From positions 124,001-188,000 of the forward strand of contig JAIXMN010000021.1 in the NCBI GenBank assembly GCA_025716815.1: a stretch of 64,000 nt of DNA. The letters run 5' to 3'. Each line of letters opens with the position of its first letter. Positions within the stretch are counted from its first letter, which is position 1. The translations under genes were made by a program, and so were the position numbers. The DNA is from Dichotomocladium elegans. Taxonomy: Eukaryota > Mucoromycota > Mucoromycetes > Mucorales > Lichtheimiaceae. Of the stretch, positions 47,814 to 58,389 are shown one piece after another. The notes under the pieces are model-generated. The model made no database searches. It had not been told where the DNA came from and saw only the letters and a program-made list of their open reading frames with translations.

Positions 47814-49658
47814 TTATATAGGTTTGAAAAATGAATCGATTTCAGCCTGCTTGGCACTGGCCAGGTCTTGCTGGTTCATCCGCTGCAACTTGGCCTCTAA
47901 TTGGTGGATGAGTTCAAGGTCACCCTCCTCTTCAATCTCAAGCATATCTAGCAGAGCTCTGATTTGCTGCTTCTTTTCATGGCGGGAGTACACGGGCTTA
48001 GGAACAGCAATGTCTTCCATTAAGCTGGGGTCATCATCAACAACTGTGATTATTATATTTAAGTTAACGTGTTGCATCCAAAAAAAATATGTTCAATCAT
48101 ATCTTACCCACGACATCACTGTCATTCACGTCCCTCACAAGGTCTTGGATAGAAATATCCTCATGGATGCCAGTGGATTCTTCTTGTGGGATCAAGTCAA
48201 GGCTGCCAATATCTCGACTTGAATCACCATACACCTTTTCGAATTGCTCCAAGATACAGTTGTCGAGTTCATCAACTTCCTGCTGATATGACTTGGTTGA
48301 TTCTTCATACTGGCTGGAAAATAGACCAGTATGAAGGAAGCAATTCGAGATGACAGTACCAGATACTGAATTCCATGCCATCTTCGTCATGCGCATAGCA
48401 GTAAGCTGATCAACAGAGTACAGATCTTCCAGGTTACGCTTGTTGAACCTGATTGCTGCATTACGATACTGAATAGCACTAAAATTTATTGGATTTGAGA
48501 TATCACAGTGGAATGGCAGTCATAATAGTAGCATACATACCGATATTGCTTCTTGAAGCAATTAATAATTCCAGCATCAAGCGGTTGCAATATGGATGTC
48601 GTGTTTGGAGGGAGATATACAACCTCAATGTTTTCTAGCTTAGGAATTTTGTGACTAGAAGCATTATCAACAAGAAGCAGAATTTTCTTCTTCATGTTGA
48701 TCATAATAATATCTACCCGCCGCAAAATTTGGGCAAAAATTGCAGCTGTCATCCAAGCTTTCGAATTGTACCAGTACCAAAAACCATGCTGACTAGCTAT
48801 GTATTAACGTATTAAGTATATAAACATATACAGGTCTGAATGCCGATAGTGCGACTCACCAGATTTTTTTTCGAAGCAGCGTGGCTTTTCACTATGGCCG
48901 ATGAAAAATGGGGACAATTTATGAGTCCCATCAGCATTGCACATGAGCCCAACTGTGATACGGAGCTTGCTCCCCTTCTTTCCAGGAACAACGTTTCTGG
49001 AAATCGTACGTTTTGGAGCTTGGGGGTAATAGAGCCCAGTTTCATCAAAGTTGTAGATGTCTTTTGCATCATACTGAGCTATCTTGGCCTTGAGTTCCAA
49101 CACCTTTTCTTGGATTTCTGACGAACTGATATCCACCGAACCTGCTTCGCCATGCATAGTTCTGGAACTATAACCATGGCGATGCTCAAATCTTGTGAGC
49201 CAGCCATCAGAAAACTTGATGGGATTTTCTATCCCCATCTCTCTTGCAATCACTCCAGCCTGGACAACGATAGCGGCACGGGAAACTGGTTGGTTCGCCG
49301 CTTCCATCTGGTCAACAAAGCGGGAAAGGACCCTCTCAAGGTCAGGCAACGCGCAGGCCCTTATCCTTACTCCATCAAGCTGTTCATCAGTCATTGACAT
49401 AAGCTTGTCTGACTGCTTCAAGATTCCCGAAATAGTATTTTGGGGGATGGTGTTCGGCTTATTGAATTTGACAGTAGCCCATTCTGCGAGTTGACTTTGC
49501 GTCCAGCTTGGTTGCTGCTTCGCCTTGTAGCAGAGCATGAGTTTCTCGCGATTGGTAAAGGTTATACGCGTTCTTGGCTTCTTCGACTTGTTCTCCTGTG
49601 TGTATGACAGATCAGAGATATGTTGATGCTGAATAAGGCGAGACATAGTATAAGACAA
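47814..49658 (-). CDS. Pogo/CENP-B-type transposase
   Basis: Four exons on the minus strand: 48860-49658, 48541-48796, 48108-48478, 47814-48043, in phase to 551 residues with no stop. The N-terminus holds a CENP-B-type helix-turn-helix (ITFTNREKLMLCYKAKQQPS) and a Tc5-type DNA-binding part (VIAREMGIENPIKF, DGWLTRFEHRHGYSSR). The DDE_1 catalytic domain shows NFDETGLYYPQAP, ILLLVDNASSHKI and PPNTTSILQPLDAGIINC, so the three acidic residues are present. The C-terminus ends with QAEIDSFF, a match to the PCNA-binding PIP box (Q-x2-I-x2-F-F). The family cuts and pastes DNA in the nucleus. The start may be 49658 or a methionine 12 bases downstream. The introns are 50-65 nt with GTGAGT, GTATGT and GTAAGA donors, so it uses host splicing. 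Confidence 0.93.
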
Positions 49659-49784
49659 CAGGAAGGTACATACAAAAATAGAATAAATAATGTCTTTTAA
49701 CTGTCAAACGAAAGGTACAGACATCATGATTTTTATTGGATCAGTTTCATTTCCAGCACTACAGTGCGGCGTTTGAAAATTCGT

Positions 49785-49855
49785 TATAGTGATAATTCGT
49801 TATAGTGATACGATTTGGCTGGAACCGAGGGTATCGCTATAACGGGCGGCCACTG
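49785..49855. repeat. Right terminal inverted repeat and subterminal repeats
   Basis: Ends in TATAACGGGCGGCCACTG. Two copies of CGTTATAGTGATA lie just inside. They are in the same orientation as those at the left end, not inverted, so the subterminal units are direct across the element while the outer ends are inverted. Confidence 0.85.
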
Positions 49856-50193
49856 TATACCGTACTGTACTTGGGATGGTACAGGACTTCCAGTCACCAA
49901 TAGCAGTCACAAGTGAATTGCTACATAATGGAAAGGCCGACTCCTAAAGAACTTTCCGGCCCTGTTATCGCAGGGTCAATATGCGATAAGCAAGATACTT
50001 GGGCCACTCTCCATTCGATGGCACCCCATAGGTGAGCCGGGTGGGAAGAGAGCAATGCAGCCTGCTGTGTAACAACAAATATGATCGATCTGCAAACATC
50101 ATCATTTGATTGTATTTACGCATGATGACAAATCGAATGCCACATACATACACGGAAAGATGTCGCACGAAAAAACCTTCCTCTTTTATACAC
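49856..50193. other. Spacer between the pogo-like element and the mariner-type relic
   Basis: No gene is seen. A minus-strand open frame (49965-50216, 83 codons) has no motif. Confidence 0.45.
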
Positions 50194-51390
50194 TTTTTAC
50201 ATTCTGAAATGAGCAATCTATGTTTTTACGACGATGGCCAAGGTCATTTCGTTGATGAGGAAATGTAGTCTCTGCAATCCGTTTGTTCTCGCACTGGATA
50301 TCTGCGTAGCATATCTTGTAGAGATAACTCTGATCTTACTACCACACACGTTCCCAAACGAAAGGATACAAACATTCGGATGAAAGAAGCGGGAATCACG
50401 CGCAGTTACACGGACCAAGACAAGTTCAGATTTTTCAAATTGATGGAGTGCATCAGCTGCTAGGAGTCCATGTTGTTTCAGGCCAGCGATGGGCATTACA
50501 GTACGAGAAAGACCCTGACAGTATCTTTAAGGAACCTAAAGTAAGGGGTCGTTGACATATTCTCAATGAAGAGCATAAACGTATTATTTTAGAATGCGTT
50601 AATGAGAATCCATCCATTGTTCTAGAGCAGCTGATAGAGCAGCTGTCTAACGATTTATGAAACGAATGCAACTTGTCATTGAAAATGGATCGGTTTCAGC
50701 CTGTAGACGGGGATAGTGCTGCGAACATCCAAGAGCGCATTAACTGGGTGCGCAGATGGGACAGGGCCGGCATCGACTTTTGAAAAAAACTGCGTTTTCC
50801 TTGATGAGTCTGGATTCCATATTAATATGAAACGTAGCATGGCATGGTCCGAGAAAGGGACTCCTGCAGTGGTTATAGTACCAAAGACAAGAGCAAAGAC
50901 AACCACAATCTTGAGAGCAATCTCAGTATCAGGCATCATCAGATGTAGCTTGAGACTCCAACAGCGACAAATCAAGAAAAGAAAGAGGGCAGGTCAATCT
51001 GAAGTTATGAATAGATGAACCGTAACTGGACATCATCTCAGTTTCCTTAAGGCTACGATGGATGAGATGAATAAGTATGACCATATGAAGGGCCATTATT
51101 TGATAATGGATAATGCACCTATACTTAAGACTGAGGATGTCGCTAAATACATCGAGTCTTGAGGATATCGATATGCTTATCTTCCACCATACTCGCATGA
51201 ACTCACTCTTATTGAGCAGTTTTGGTCAGTGGTCAAGACCAGAGTAAAGGCAATAGGTTCTTGGAAAGCGAGACGTTAATGACACGAATCAGCGAAGCAT
51301 TCAATAGCTTAAGGCTGAACGATTTCGAAGGTTTCATTTCTCATTCTCATATGTGCTTAGTTAATTGCCGTAATCGGGAACATCTGTGAT
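50194..51390 (+). mobile_element. Decayed Tc1/mariner-type (DDE_3) transposon, copy B
   Basis: The left end reads TTTTTACATTCTGAAATGAG. A transposase gene on the plus strand is recognisable in pieces: MKEAGITRSYTDQDKFRFFK (5' part), CVFLDESGFHINMKRSMAW (first catalytic Asp), GHYLIMDNAPILKTEDVAKY (second Asp) and YLPPYSHELTLIEQFWSVVK (Glu). The order D, D, E fits the DDE_3 / IS630-Tc1-mariner superfamily. Stops and frameshifts occur throughout (for example near 50460, 50540 and 51025), so it is inactive. The right terminal repeat was not found. It is the longest of three related copies in the window. Confidence 0.8.
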
Positions 51391-52140
51391 CCGACTTATA
51401 GCTCTACACAGATCACACGGTATAAATAGGTTAGAAAGGAAGTGTATGCGTGCAAGAATTGGATCTATCGAGGATCGCTCACTTGGTGGGACCATAGCCA
51501 TTGGTCTGGCTTGGTTTCCTGTGTAATGGAGATTTGAGAAAACTGTTTTTTTACCAAACTCATCCTCAGCCTCTCTTCCATCATCTTACCTGGTATGAAT
51601 CTTTATACTATTGACTTTTTTCATCCAAATTTAACACCTACTGTCTTTTTGTACATTGACCAGTTTTTACACACCCCCAAATGCCATGGAAAAGAGATGA
51701 TATTCGACTACCTTTCGTTTCTAACTTGTCCATTCATGTCGTTAGACAGATGCCGCCTCAGGCAAGACGTGTCCTGAAGATCTGAGACATTGGCTAAAGA
51801 AATGTGATTAAAATCAACAATACTCGCTATTCTGAGGCAAGTAATACATAGATAAATATAAAATAAAAGTGGCATCGGGGATAGGGGAATGAATGCGATA
51901 GAAGGATCTAATGCGGAAGTTGTGGCCCCCGTGATCCTGGTTGTCTCCGGGACTACCCAGGATAACTCCTGGGTCCTTCGGGGCCCTTGAGTGTAAGTTA
52001 AAGGGTATGGAGGAGTAGTGTTTTCCGTTGACTAACAGGTTTTAACCCATGGATGCGAAATCTTTTTACCTTTTGATACGACAACTTTATACAATTCTAT
52101 GCGAGCTTGTCTACGACCTTTATTTTTGAAAATAAAGTAA
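51391..52140. other. Intergenic region with a strong small hairpin
   Basis: No gene is supported. A perfect 7-bp hairpin, CCCAGGA-TAAC-TCCTGGG, lies at 51956-51973 inside a G/C-rich patch (51925-51990). A poly-T run lies at 51545-51552. An open frame at 51595-51777 has no motif. The stretch contains the 3' end of the phosphoglycerate mutase gene. Confidence 0.45.
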
Positions 52141-54072
52141 TTATCCAGATGTATGGCTCATGTACAATTTAGCTGTTGGTATAAGTTGTGAGCCGCAGAA
52201 CCGACCAAGAGCTCCCTGTCCAGCGGCGCATTCCTCATATCTATCTACGTTATCACCCTTCATATTCTCCATCACAAACTTCGCTCTGCTTATACAAAAG
52301 GGAACAGGTTCGCAGCTATGATCCCCGTACAGGACGGGTGTAGAATGGTCACTTGCGATAACCACGGTATACTAGAAAAAAGCGAGATGGAGCCAGAAAA
52401 TCAATACCTTTCCTAACCACATCTTATTTTTTCTTACCTCGCTTTCTCCATATTGTGTTTCATCTTCATACAGCCGAGTAAGAATGTCACCCACTGCGGC
52501 GTCGATCTTCTCCAGAAACTGAACCTAATTGTTGTTTATGTATGAATAAGAAAGAAATCGTCAGTCGGCGAATAATCTTGTGCTACGAACCTTCAGCGAT
52601 ACGTTACGGTCGTGACCAGCATCATCGACTGCCTTGATATGTAGGAATCCAAAATCGTATTTCGAACTCGTCAGATGATCGACCACAGCATCAGCTTTTG
52701 CTTGAAAATTGGTGAAATAGTCTCCGGTGGCACCCTCCACCTGGATGATGTCCATTCCGGCCGTCATGCCCAGTCCAGCAATTATACACGTCGGCGCAAT
52801 CAGAAAACTCTTGAATCCATGGAGCTTCTCAACGCTCGGGATCTAGCAATAGAACCACATGGATGAGAAGAATACTTTTTTTATGGTTCACGTAAGGCGA
52901 TGTCCCGACTCACATCAATACAGCTTCCACAACCTCGGAGTAAGATGCAATTGGCAGGATGCTTACCGGCATTTCGGCGATCGATGTTGATTGGATGTTT
53001 ATTCAGGACTTCGTAGAAGGCATCCGAGAGTTCGTTTATTAGCTAACACAATGGGCATATCAGTCATCAACATATTCTCTTCCCGAATCTTTACATATAT
53101 TCGAAAACTTCTCCGTACCCTGCTCGTCATGTCAGCTTCCTTCGTGTCCTCAGATGGTCTACATGTAATTAGTGGCAAACTAGGAAAGAGAGAGATAGAC
53201 ATAATGGAAGCTAAAATCAGAAAACTTGTTCGCCACCTCATATAAACCATGTGCCACACGCTTACTTGTCTTTCAACGGATCGGTACCAGTGATGGTATC
53301 CGTCAGTCCTGGACCTCGCACACGCACTCCACATCGATGTTCGGTTGCATATTTTACGGCAATCTTGTGATTCGGGAATGACGGTAGCTTGCTAAGATAA
53401 GCGTGAGAGATCTATTTTACTGCACTCATTCCATTCCACGAAAACACTTTACATGCCATCAACCGCATCGCATAAGATCGGTCCCAATCCTTCAAAGTGG
53501 CGATCGGCCCGACGTGACACGACGATCCCAGTAGATTTGTCAAGATATGCGAAATTGGACTGCGCATGCGTCAAAAAATCAAATCAGGGCGCCTTGCACG
53601 TCTGCATAAATGCACATACCTTGAACGCGATATCGCCGGGGACCATGTCAAGGCCAGCACCCTTTGTCTCAAAAGCACCGCGTCCACGGTAATATCTGAT
53701 GACGAAACTCGTTACCGAGAGTTCCATGTTCTCGCATAATATTTCTCTCTTACTGCCGAGGGTTATAGCCAAGGATCGACATATGTGCTGTATCTGAACC
53801 GCAGGCTAATCCTGGTTCGACGGAATCCAACAGGCCGTTCAATCCACTTGCTAATTGCCTTGTAATTATCAGAACAGGAAATAAAGAAAATCATGGACCC
53901 TCCTCTGTTTGGGAACATTGTGGATCACAAGTGTCTGCTTGCCTGCTAGTCTGTCCATCCACGGTATATTGGCTGCTTGAAGTGGCGTTTGATTGTTGAG
54001 CTGAGGTATTGCCACATCACCAATGCCATCAATAAGGACAATGAGCAATTTCTTCCGTTTTGCAACGGCCAT
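52141..54072 (-). CDS. apgM: Archaeal-type cofactor-independent phosphoglycerate mutase
   Basis: Ten exons on the minus strand: 53943-54072, 53754-53850, 53620-53695, 53453-53559, 53266-53391, 53119-53158, 52914-53042, 52591-52842, 52438-52524, 52141-52371, in phase to 424 residues. Metalloenzyme-fold motifs: LLIVLIDGIGD (metal Asp), SVEPGLACGSDTAHMSILGY (nucleophile Ser), YYRGRGAFETKGAGLDMVPG, HRCGVRVRGPGLTDTITGTD, GMTAGMDIIQVEGATGDYF, HIKAVDDAGHD and VVIASDHSTPVLYGDH. These fit the archaeal ApgM group, not the longer plant/bacterial iPGM. It interconverts 3- and 2-phosphoglycerate in glycolysis. The first intron appears to use a GC donor (GCAAGC at 53942). It is head-to-head with the OTU gene (starts 333 bases apart). 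Confidence 0.93.
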
Positions 54073-54405
54073 GGTGAGTCCAATCGTCTAGCTTCCTTTT
54101 TTTTTGGGGGGGTGGCTGGCAAGAAATATGAGGCGGAGATTATGGTCGAGTAGGGCATTTAGGCCACACACCCCTTTTCACTAAAATGGGCAAGAGCTGT
54201 CTGCTTTGAAATAACTCGTGTGGGGGGTGGGGAGCGTCTCCGCGAATGATGGCCCATGTAAACGCATGCAGCAGTACATAGCTTTGAGCAGACATATTTC
54301 TACGTTTCTCGGGCAAGAGAACGAACGGGGGAAAACTGGGCAAAGATGTCTACGATGGATGCCCCTCTTTGCGGGCCGACTTGATTTTCTTATTTTGTTA
54401 TTATT
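54073..54405. promoter_or_regulatory. Bidirectional promoter region (phosphoglycerate mutase / OTU gene)
   Basis: 333 bases separate the divergent start codons. A poly-T/poly-G patch lies at 54098-54113 and a second G-rich patch at 54221-54232. No clear TATA box is present. Confidence 0.45.
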
Positions 54406-55810
54406 ATGCCAAAAAAGAAGGCCTCGAAAAAGAGTGCTTCATCCAAAAGTTAGATCAAATCATGCATCCTGAATGAATCAGCGTGTTGAATTCTAAAACA
54501 CTATTTAGAAGGGGCGACCCATCTCAGCAGAAAAGACGATGTGTGTGGAAGTAGTTCAGATCAAGGCTTCCTCCTCCCGGTTCGATCTAATACGACATTA
54601 TTGGCATTAGGAACGGCGCTATCGCGATTTCGAGAAGGAGATCAGGGACCTCGGGTTGTTGATCAGGTCTACAGAAGGCGATGGCAATTGTCTCTTCCGG
54701 TAAAAGAAGCGAATTAGGCCTGCCTTTTCAGAAGAGTTAACCTGCTGGACGCGGATGGTTGTTTGTGGGTGCGAAATAAAAAGGGCTATATCGGATCAAA
54801 TGTACCGCACAGAAGATGCCCATAGGCGGATACGGCAAGACATATGTGACTTCATTGAAAGGAATAGGACAGAATATGAGCACTTTGTCGATGAAGCCAC
54901 GTCGTTCGAGGACTACGTTGAAGAGATGAGGCAAGTTGGGACCTACGGCGGTAATCTTGAACTTGCGGCTTTTGCGAAGATGGCGGGATGTGATATCAAG
55001 ATATACCAACCTGGCCTGGTGTAAGTCAATACGTGTATGTGTGCGCCTTTATACCAACTGCTACATGGTCCTGATAGATATGTGATTCCTGGTCGGCCTA
55101 AAGATTATAAGGGAAAGCGAATAATATACCATCTCGCGTAAGGCCCTTGATAATCGAGAGCAAGCAGAAGTATTCTCTCTCTCACACTCACGCACCATTA
55201 CCCTGCTAGGTACTACGACTGGGAACATTATGCCTCTATTGGCGTGCAACCTGGGAATAACTCATTGATAGAGAACCAGCCGCTACCAGAGCGGTATAGA
55301 CAATTTCACGATGGGGAAGAATATGGCGAAGACGTATGCCCATCTTCTTCCGCCATGGACTCCTTCGAAACCGAGGATGCGGTGGAAGACCACCAGGATA
55401 GCGTCCCAGGACGGGCGGGGAATGCTGATGTCAATGAGAGGGCAGCGAAGACGGAGAAGAAAAGTAAAGCCACGGCTTCCGAGAAAAGGCTGGGCAAGGC
55501 AAAAAGGGTTCCCAGGAAACAAAAGATGGCTGTAGGCGCCACCGGTTCAGTCCAAGAGCCCGAATCGGATGGCACTGAACCATCGAAGGATGACAGGGAG
55601 GACGTTTTCAAACAAGAGAACGAAGAGGATGAATCGGCTAAACGGAGAAAGCATCCTAAAAAAAAGGCAACTTTGACACGGCAAGAGGAGAAGAAGCTAA
55701 AGAAGCTTGCCAAATTGAAGCGTCAAGAGCAACTAGCAGATTCGAAGGATGGCAATCACCAGCATGACGACGATCGTTTGCCTGATGGGATGAAGCTTTT
55801 GTATATTTAA
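54406..55810 (+). CDS. OTU-domain deubiquitinase (OTUD3-like)
   Basis: Six exons: 54406-54448, 54509-54540, 54611-54699, 54784-55020, 55078-55137, 55210-55810, in phase to 353 residues. A basic N-terminus (MPKKKASKKSASSK) precedes the OTU domain, about residues 35-160. The catalytic loop is STEGDGNCLFRA (Asp and nucleophile Cys), followed by DQMYRTEDAHRRIRQDICDF, FVDEATSFEDYVEEMRQVGT, GGNLELAAFAKMAGCDI and HLAYYDWEHYASI (catalytic His). OTU enzymes cleave ubiquitin from substrates. The C-terminal half is disordered, with acidic patches and a Lys-rich tract (KKKATLTRQEEKKLKKLAKL), similar in style to OTUD3 proteins. Two of the first exons are very short (43 and 32 nt), yet they supply the basic N-terminus and exact phase. 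Confidence 0.9.
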
Positions 55811-55981
55811 TTAATTGTTTGTTTGACACTGTACTGCGATCCACCCTACACTAATTCTGTCTTAATAAGGGAGATCATCACTTTCTGAAAGGGATATTTA
55901 TGCTGTTGATCATTTATTGACTGGAAAATTCCAAGTATTGTAGGAGTGGTGTAATGATGAAATGTTTACGACGTGTTGTTG

Positions 55982-56895
55982 TTAGACAGCATACGCGCTC
56001 TTGCCATGTTCCTGGAGAACACCTGTCAGTAGAGCTCTTCATTCCCAATTTGCTCTGCTACTTACGCTAATCACACAGATATGGTCAAGATCACGGAAGT
56101 ACTCGTTATAATCAAGGGCATATCCGACGACAAAGGCATCCGGAATGGCAAATCCAACATAGTCAGGGACATAGCCGTTGCTTCTGTCTGTCTTTTTGAT
56201 TAACAGGCTTGTGACCTTCACTGATTTTGGATTGTATTCCCGTAACCGCTCAAGCAGCTTCACCATGGTCTTGCCGGTATCAATGATGTCTTCGACGATC
56301 AAAAGGTTCTATATGTTGAGAGAAAGAGGCAGTGAGCTGTTTGCGTTTTACAGAGGAGCCGAATCCTACTTACTTTGCCAGCAAAGTCGCGGCATTCGCC
56401 CTCGGTCAGGGAAATGGTGACACCTTCTGATTGGTCATTCTTATAGGATTTTACGCGGATGAACTCCAGGCTCAGCGGGACGCTATGGCCGTTGGCCTTA
56501 GTGAGCGCCTTGATCGCGTTGACGAGGTCGGCAAAATATTGATGGCCGCCCTTTAGGATACAGCAGACAACTGTAGCCACGTGGTAACAGAAACATCAAC
56601 AAACAATCCGGAAGGGTCTCACATGTTTTTATTCTTCCTTACCAAGTGGTCCACTGGCATCTTCAGCAATCAAACGAGCAAGCTTTTGAATACGATCCTG
56701 GACAAGTACGAATAGCATGAGCGCACAGCACATGGCAAAACTGTGTAGTTACTGTTCACTTGCCATAATGACGCCGTGGGGAATGAGAATGCTCGAAACG
56801 TCCTTCTCATAGTGCTTGGGAATCACAAAGTGATCAAGCGAGTAGTGATTCTTCTCAGTCGTCACGTCAATCCAATCTTTGGATTCCATTGGCAT
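55982..56895 (-). CDS. HPRT1: Hypoxanthine-guanine phosphoribosyltransferase
   Basis: Five exons on the minus strand: 56764-56895, 56643-56697, 56374-56570, 56066-56308, 55982-56011, in phase to 218 residues. Blocks: [56 protein letters not shown], the PRPP-binding loop [34 protein letters not shown] and [20 protein letters not shown], ending EHGKSAYAV. The enzyme makes IMP or GMP from hypoxanthine or guanine and PRPP in the cytosol. The layout is that of the eukaryotic (human-type) enzyme, not the short yeast Hpt1 form. Intron 1 needs a GC donor (GCAAGT, from 56763 down), which joins HGVIM to DRIQK exactly as in the family. The last exon is 30 nt. Confidence 0.95.
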
Positions 56896-57419
56896 GGTTG
56901 TAAAAACAGAAAAAGCGGTATAAAGGCTCTCCTTCCAAAAAAGAAAAAAAACCGGGTACTCGTAGCCAATGAAAGGCTTAGAAAATAGCCACCAAAGAGA
57001 GTTGTCAAAAATTCTGGCTCCTCCCGCTCTTCCCATGACCAAGGGGCCGACTTTGCACATGCACCCAACCCTTTAACTTTTACAACCCACCCCCCTTGAC
57101 AGCAAACCCTCCTTTGTCCCCCCAATCAAAATTACGAGCATGCCCACTCTGGCATTGTGCCAATGTTTTTTCCTGGCTACCGATCTCTCTGATTCGGCAC
57201 AATGAGCGGAGTAGGATAATGACTCACCCTGCCTCGAGATCCTTCACCATCGCATGAAATGCGCGAAACGATGGCCTTGGAGAGCTTATCGTTCGAATTT
57301 AACACGTGAACAAATAGGCCGTCACAATTGTATAATCTCGCACACAATCAGATATTGTGCTTTCCATCTCTTTCTCTCTTTCTCTCCCTTCCTCGTCCAC
57401 TCGGTCTTATTGCCTTAAC
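56896..57419. promoter_or_regulatory. Divergent promoter region (HPRT / 3-HAO)
   Basis: 524 bases separate the two start codons. A CT-rich tract lies at about 57361-57398, just before the 3-HAO start. No TATA box is clear. An open frame here on the minus strand (56862-57125) has no motif. Confidence 0.4.
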
Positions 57420-58216
57420 ATGCTGCCATCTATAATCAACTTCGAAAAATGGGTGGCCGAAAACGCCGATAAGCTCCAGCCTCCCGTCAATAACTTCTTA
57501 TTATTCAAAGGCAACGACACTACAGTCATGGTCGTAGGCGGGCCCAATCGTCGGACAGATTATCACATTAATGAGACTGAAGTAAATACAATGCGACATG
57601 TCAAAAAAAATAAAATAAACATAAAAATAGAAAAAGCAATCCGTCCCGCCTTTTGCTGATATGCATCCTAGGAATGGTTTTACCAAGTCAGAGGTAATCT
57701 TTTGATTAAGGTGGTCGACAATGGCGAGTTCAAGGATATACATGTCAACGAAGGGGAGATGTTCTTGTTACCAGGTAGTGAAATTAATTCCGCTCCATGG
57801 ATACCGATAATATGTTCCTGAATGTTTATTGCTTTCACACCAACAACAGGAAACATGCCTCATAATCCGGTCCGTTTTGAAAACACAATTGGTATTGTCA
57901 TTGAGCGAGTCCGGTTGCCGCACCACATTGGTAGGTGACACACGCACACAGAGACACGTATAGAGAGAGAGAGAGAGAGAGAGAAACCACGACGTTCCGG
58001 CATGTCCAAGCAATGGCTAAGCCCCACTCTTACTCTTGTAACCTAGATCGCCTTCGATGGTACTGCGAAAATCCAAACTGCAGGCAAATTGTTTATGAGG
58101 AAGCCTTCCATTGTGTCGACCTTGGAACGCAGTTGAAACCTGTCATTGAGCGGTTTGAAAACAGTTCCGAGCTCCGTATCTGCAAGCATTGTGGCACATT
58201 AAACCATACCAAATGA
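57420..58216 (+). CDS. BNA1: 3-hydroxyanthranilate 3,4-dioxygenase
   Basis: Four exons: 57420-57581, 57672-57774, 57850-57930, 58047-58216, in phase to 171 residues. The cupin fold and iron ligands are visible: [17 protein letters not shown] (His and Glu) and [16 protein letters not shown] (second His). The C-terminus holds the rubredoxin-like zinc site, CENPNC and CKHCGT. The enzyme opens 3-hydroxyanthranilate on the kynurenine route from tryptophan to quinolinate and NAD. Length matches the fungal enzyme (about 170-180). It is head-to-head with HPRT and 174 bases upstream of NDK on the same strand. A GA repeat (57964-57984) lies inside the third intron. Confidence 0.95.
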
Positions 58217-58323
58217 GAAAAAAAGAAAAAGGAAGGGGGAGGGTGTTGCGGATGAACATTTGGCCGATGAGCCACCCTCTTTTTTTTTTTCCTCCTCCAG
58301 GCATCCCATAATTTTTTTACGTG

Positions 58324-58331
58324 TATAAATG
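58324..58331 (+). promoter_or_regulatory. TATA-like box upstream of NDK
   Basis: TATAAATG lies 59 bases before the NDK start codon, a plausible distance for a TATA box in a highly expressed gene with a short leader. Confidence 0.5.
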
Positions 58332-58389
58332 ATCTACCGACTGCCGCGCTCTTGTTTTCGTTTCTTCATCTCGTCACTTTTTTTTAAAC

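Larger units (their letters stand above)
47638..49857 (-). mobile_element. Pogo-like (Tc1/mariner superfamily) DNA transposon with TA target duplication
   Basis: The element spans 47640-49855 (2,216 bp). Its ends are inverted repeats: CAGTGGCCGCCCGTTATA at the left and the reverse complement (TATAACGGGCGGCCACTG) at the right, extending to about 24 bases with one mismatch (AACGATA versus AGCGATA). TA flanks both ends (47638-47639 and 49856-49857), as expected for Tc1/mariner-superfamily insertion. The motif CGTTATAGTGATA recurs inside both ends. One four-exon transposase gene on the minus strand fills most of the interior. The preserved ends and open gene suggest recent insertion. Confidence 0.93.

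Noticed and set aside
51930..51995. tRNA gene in the G/C-rich patch
   Set aside because: No cloverleaf with A and B box sequences could be drawn; only one hairpin is convincing.
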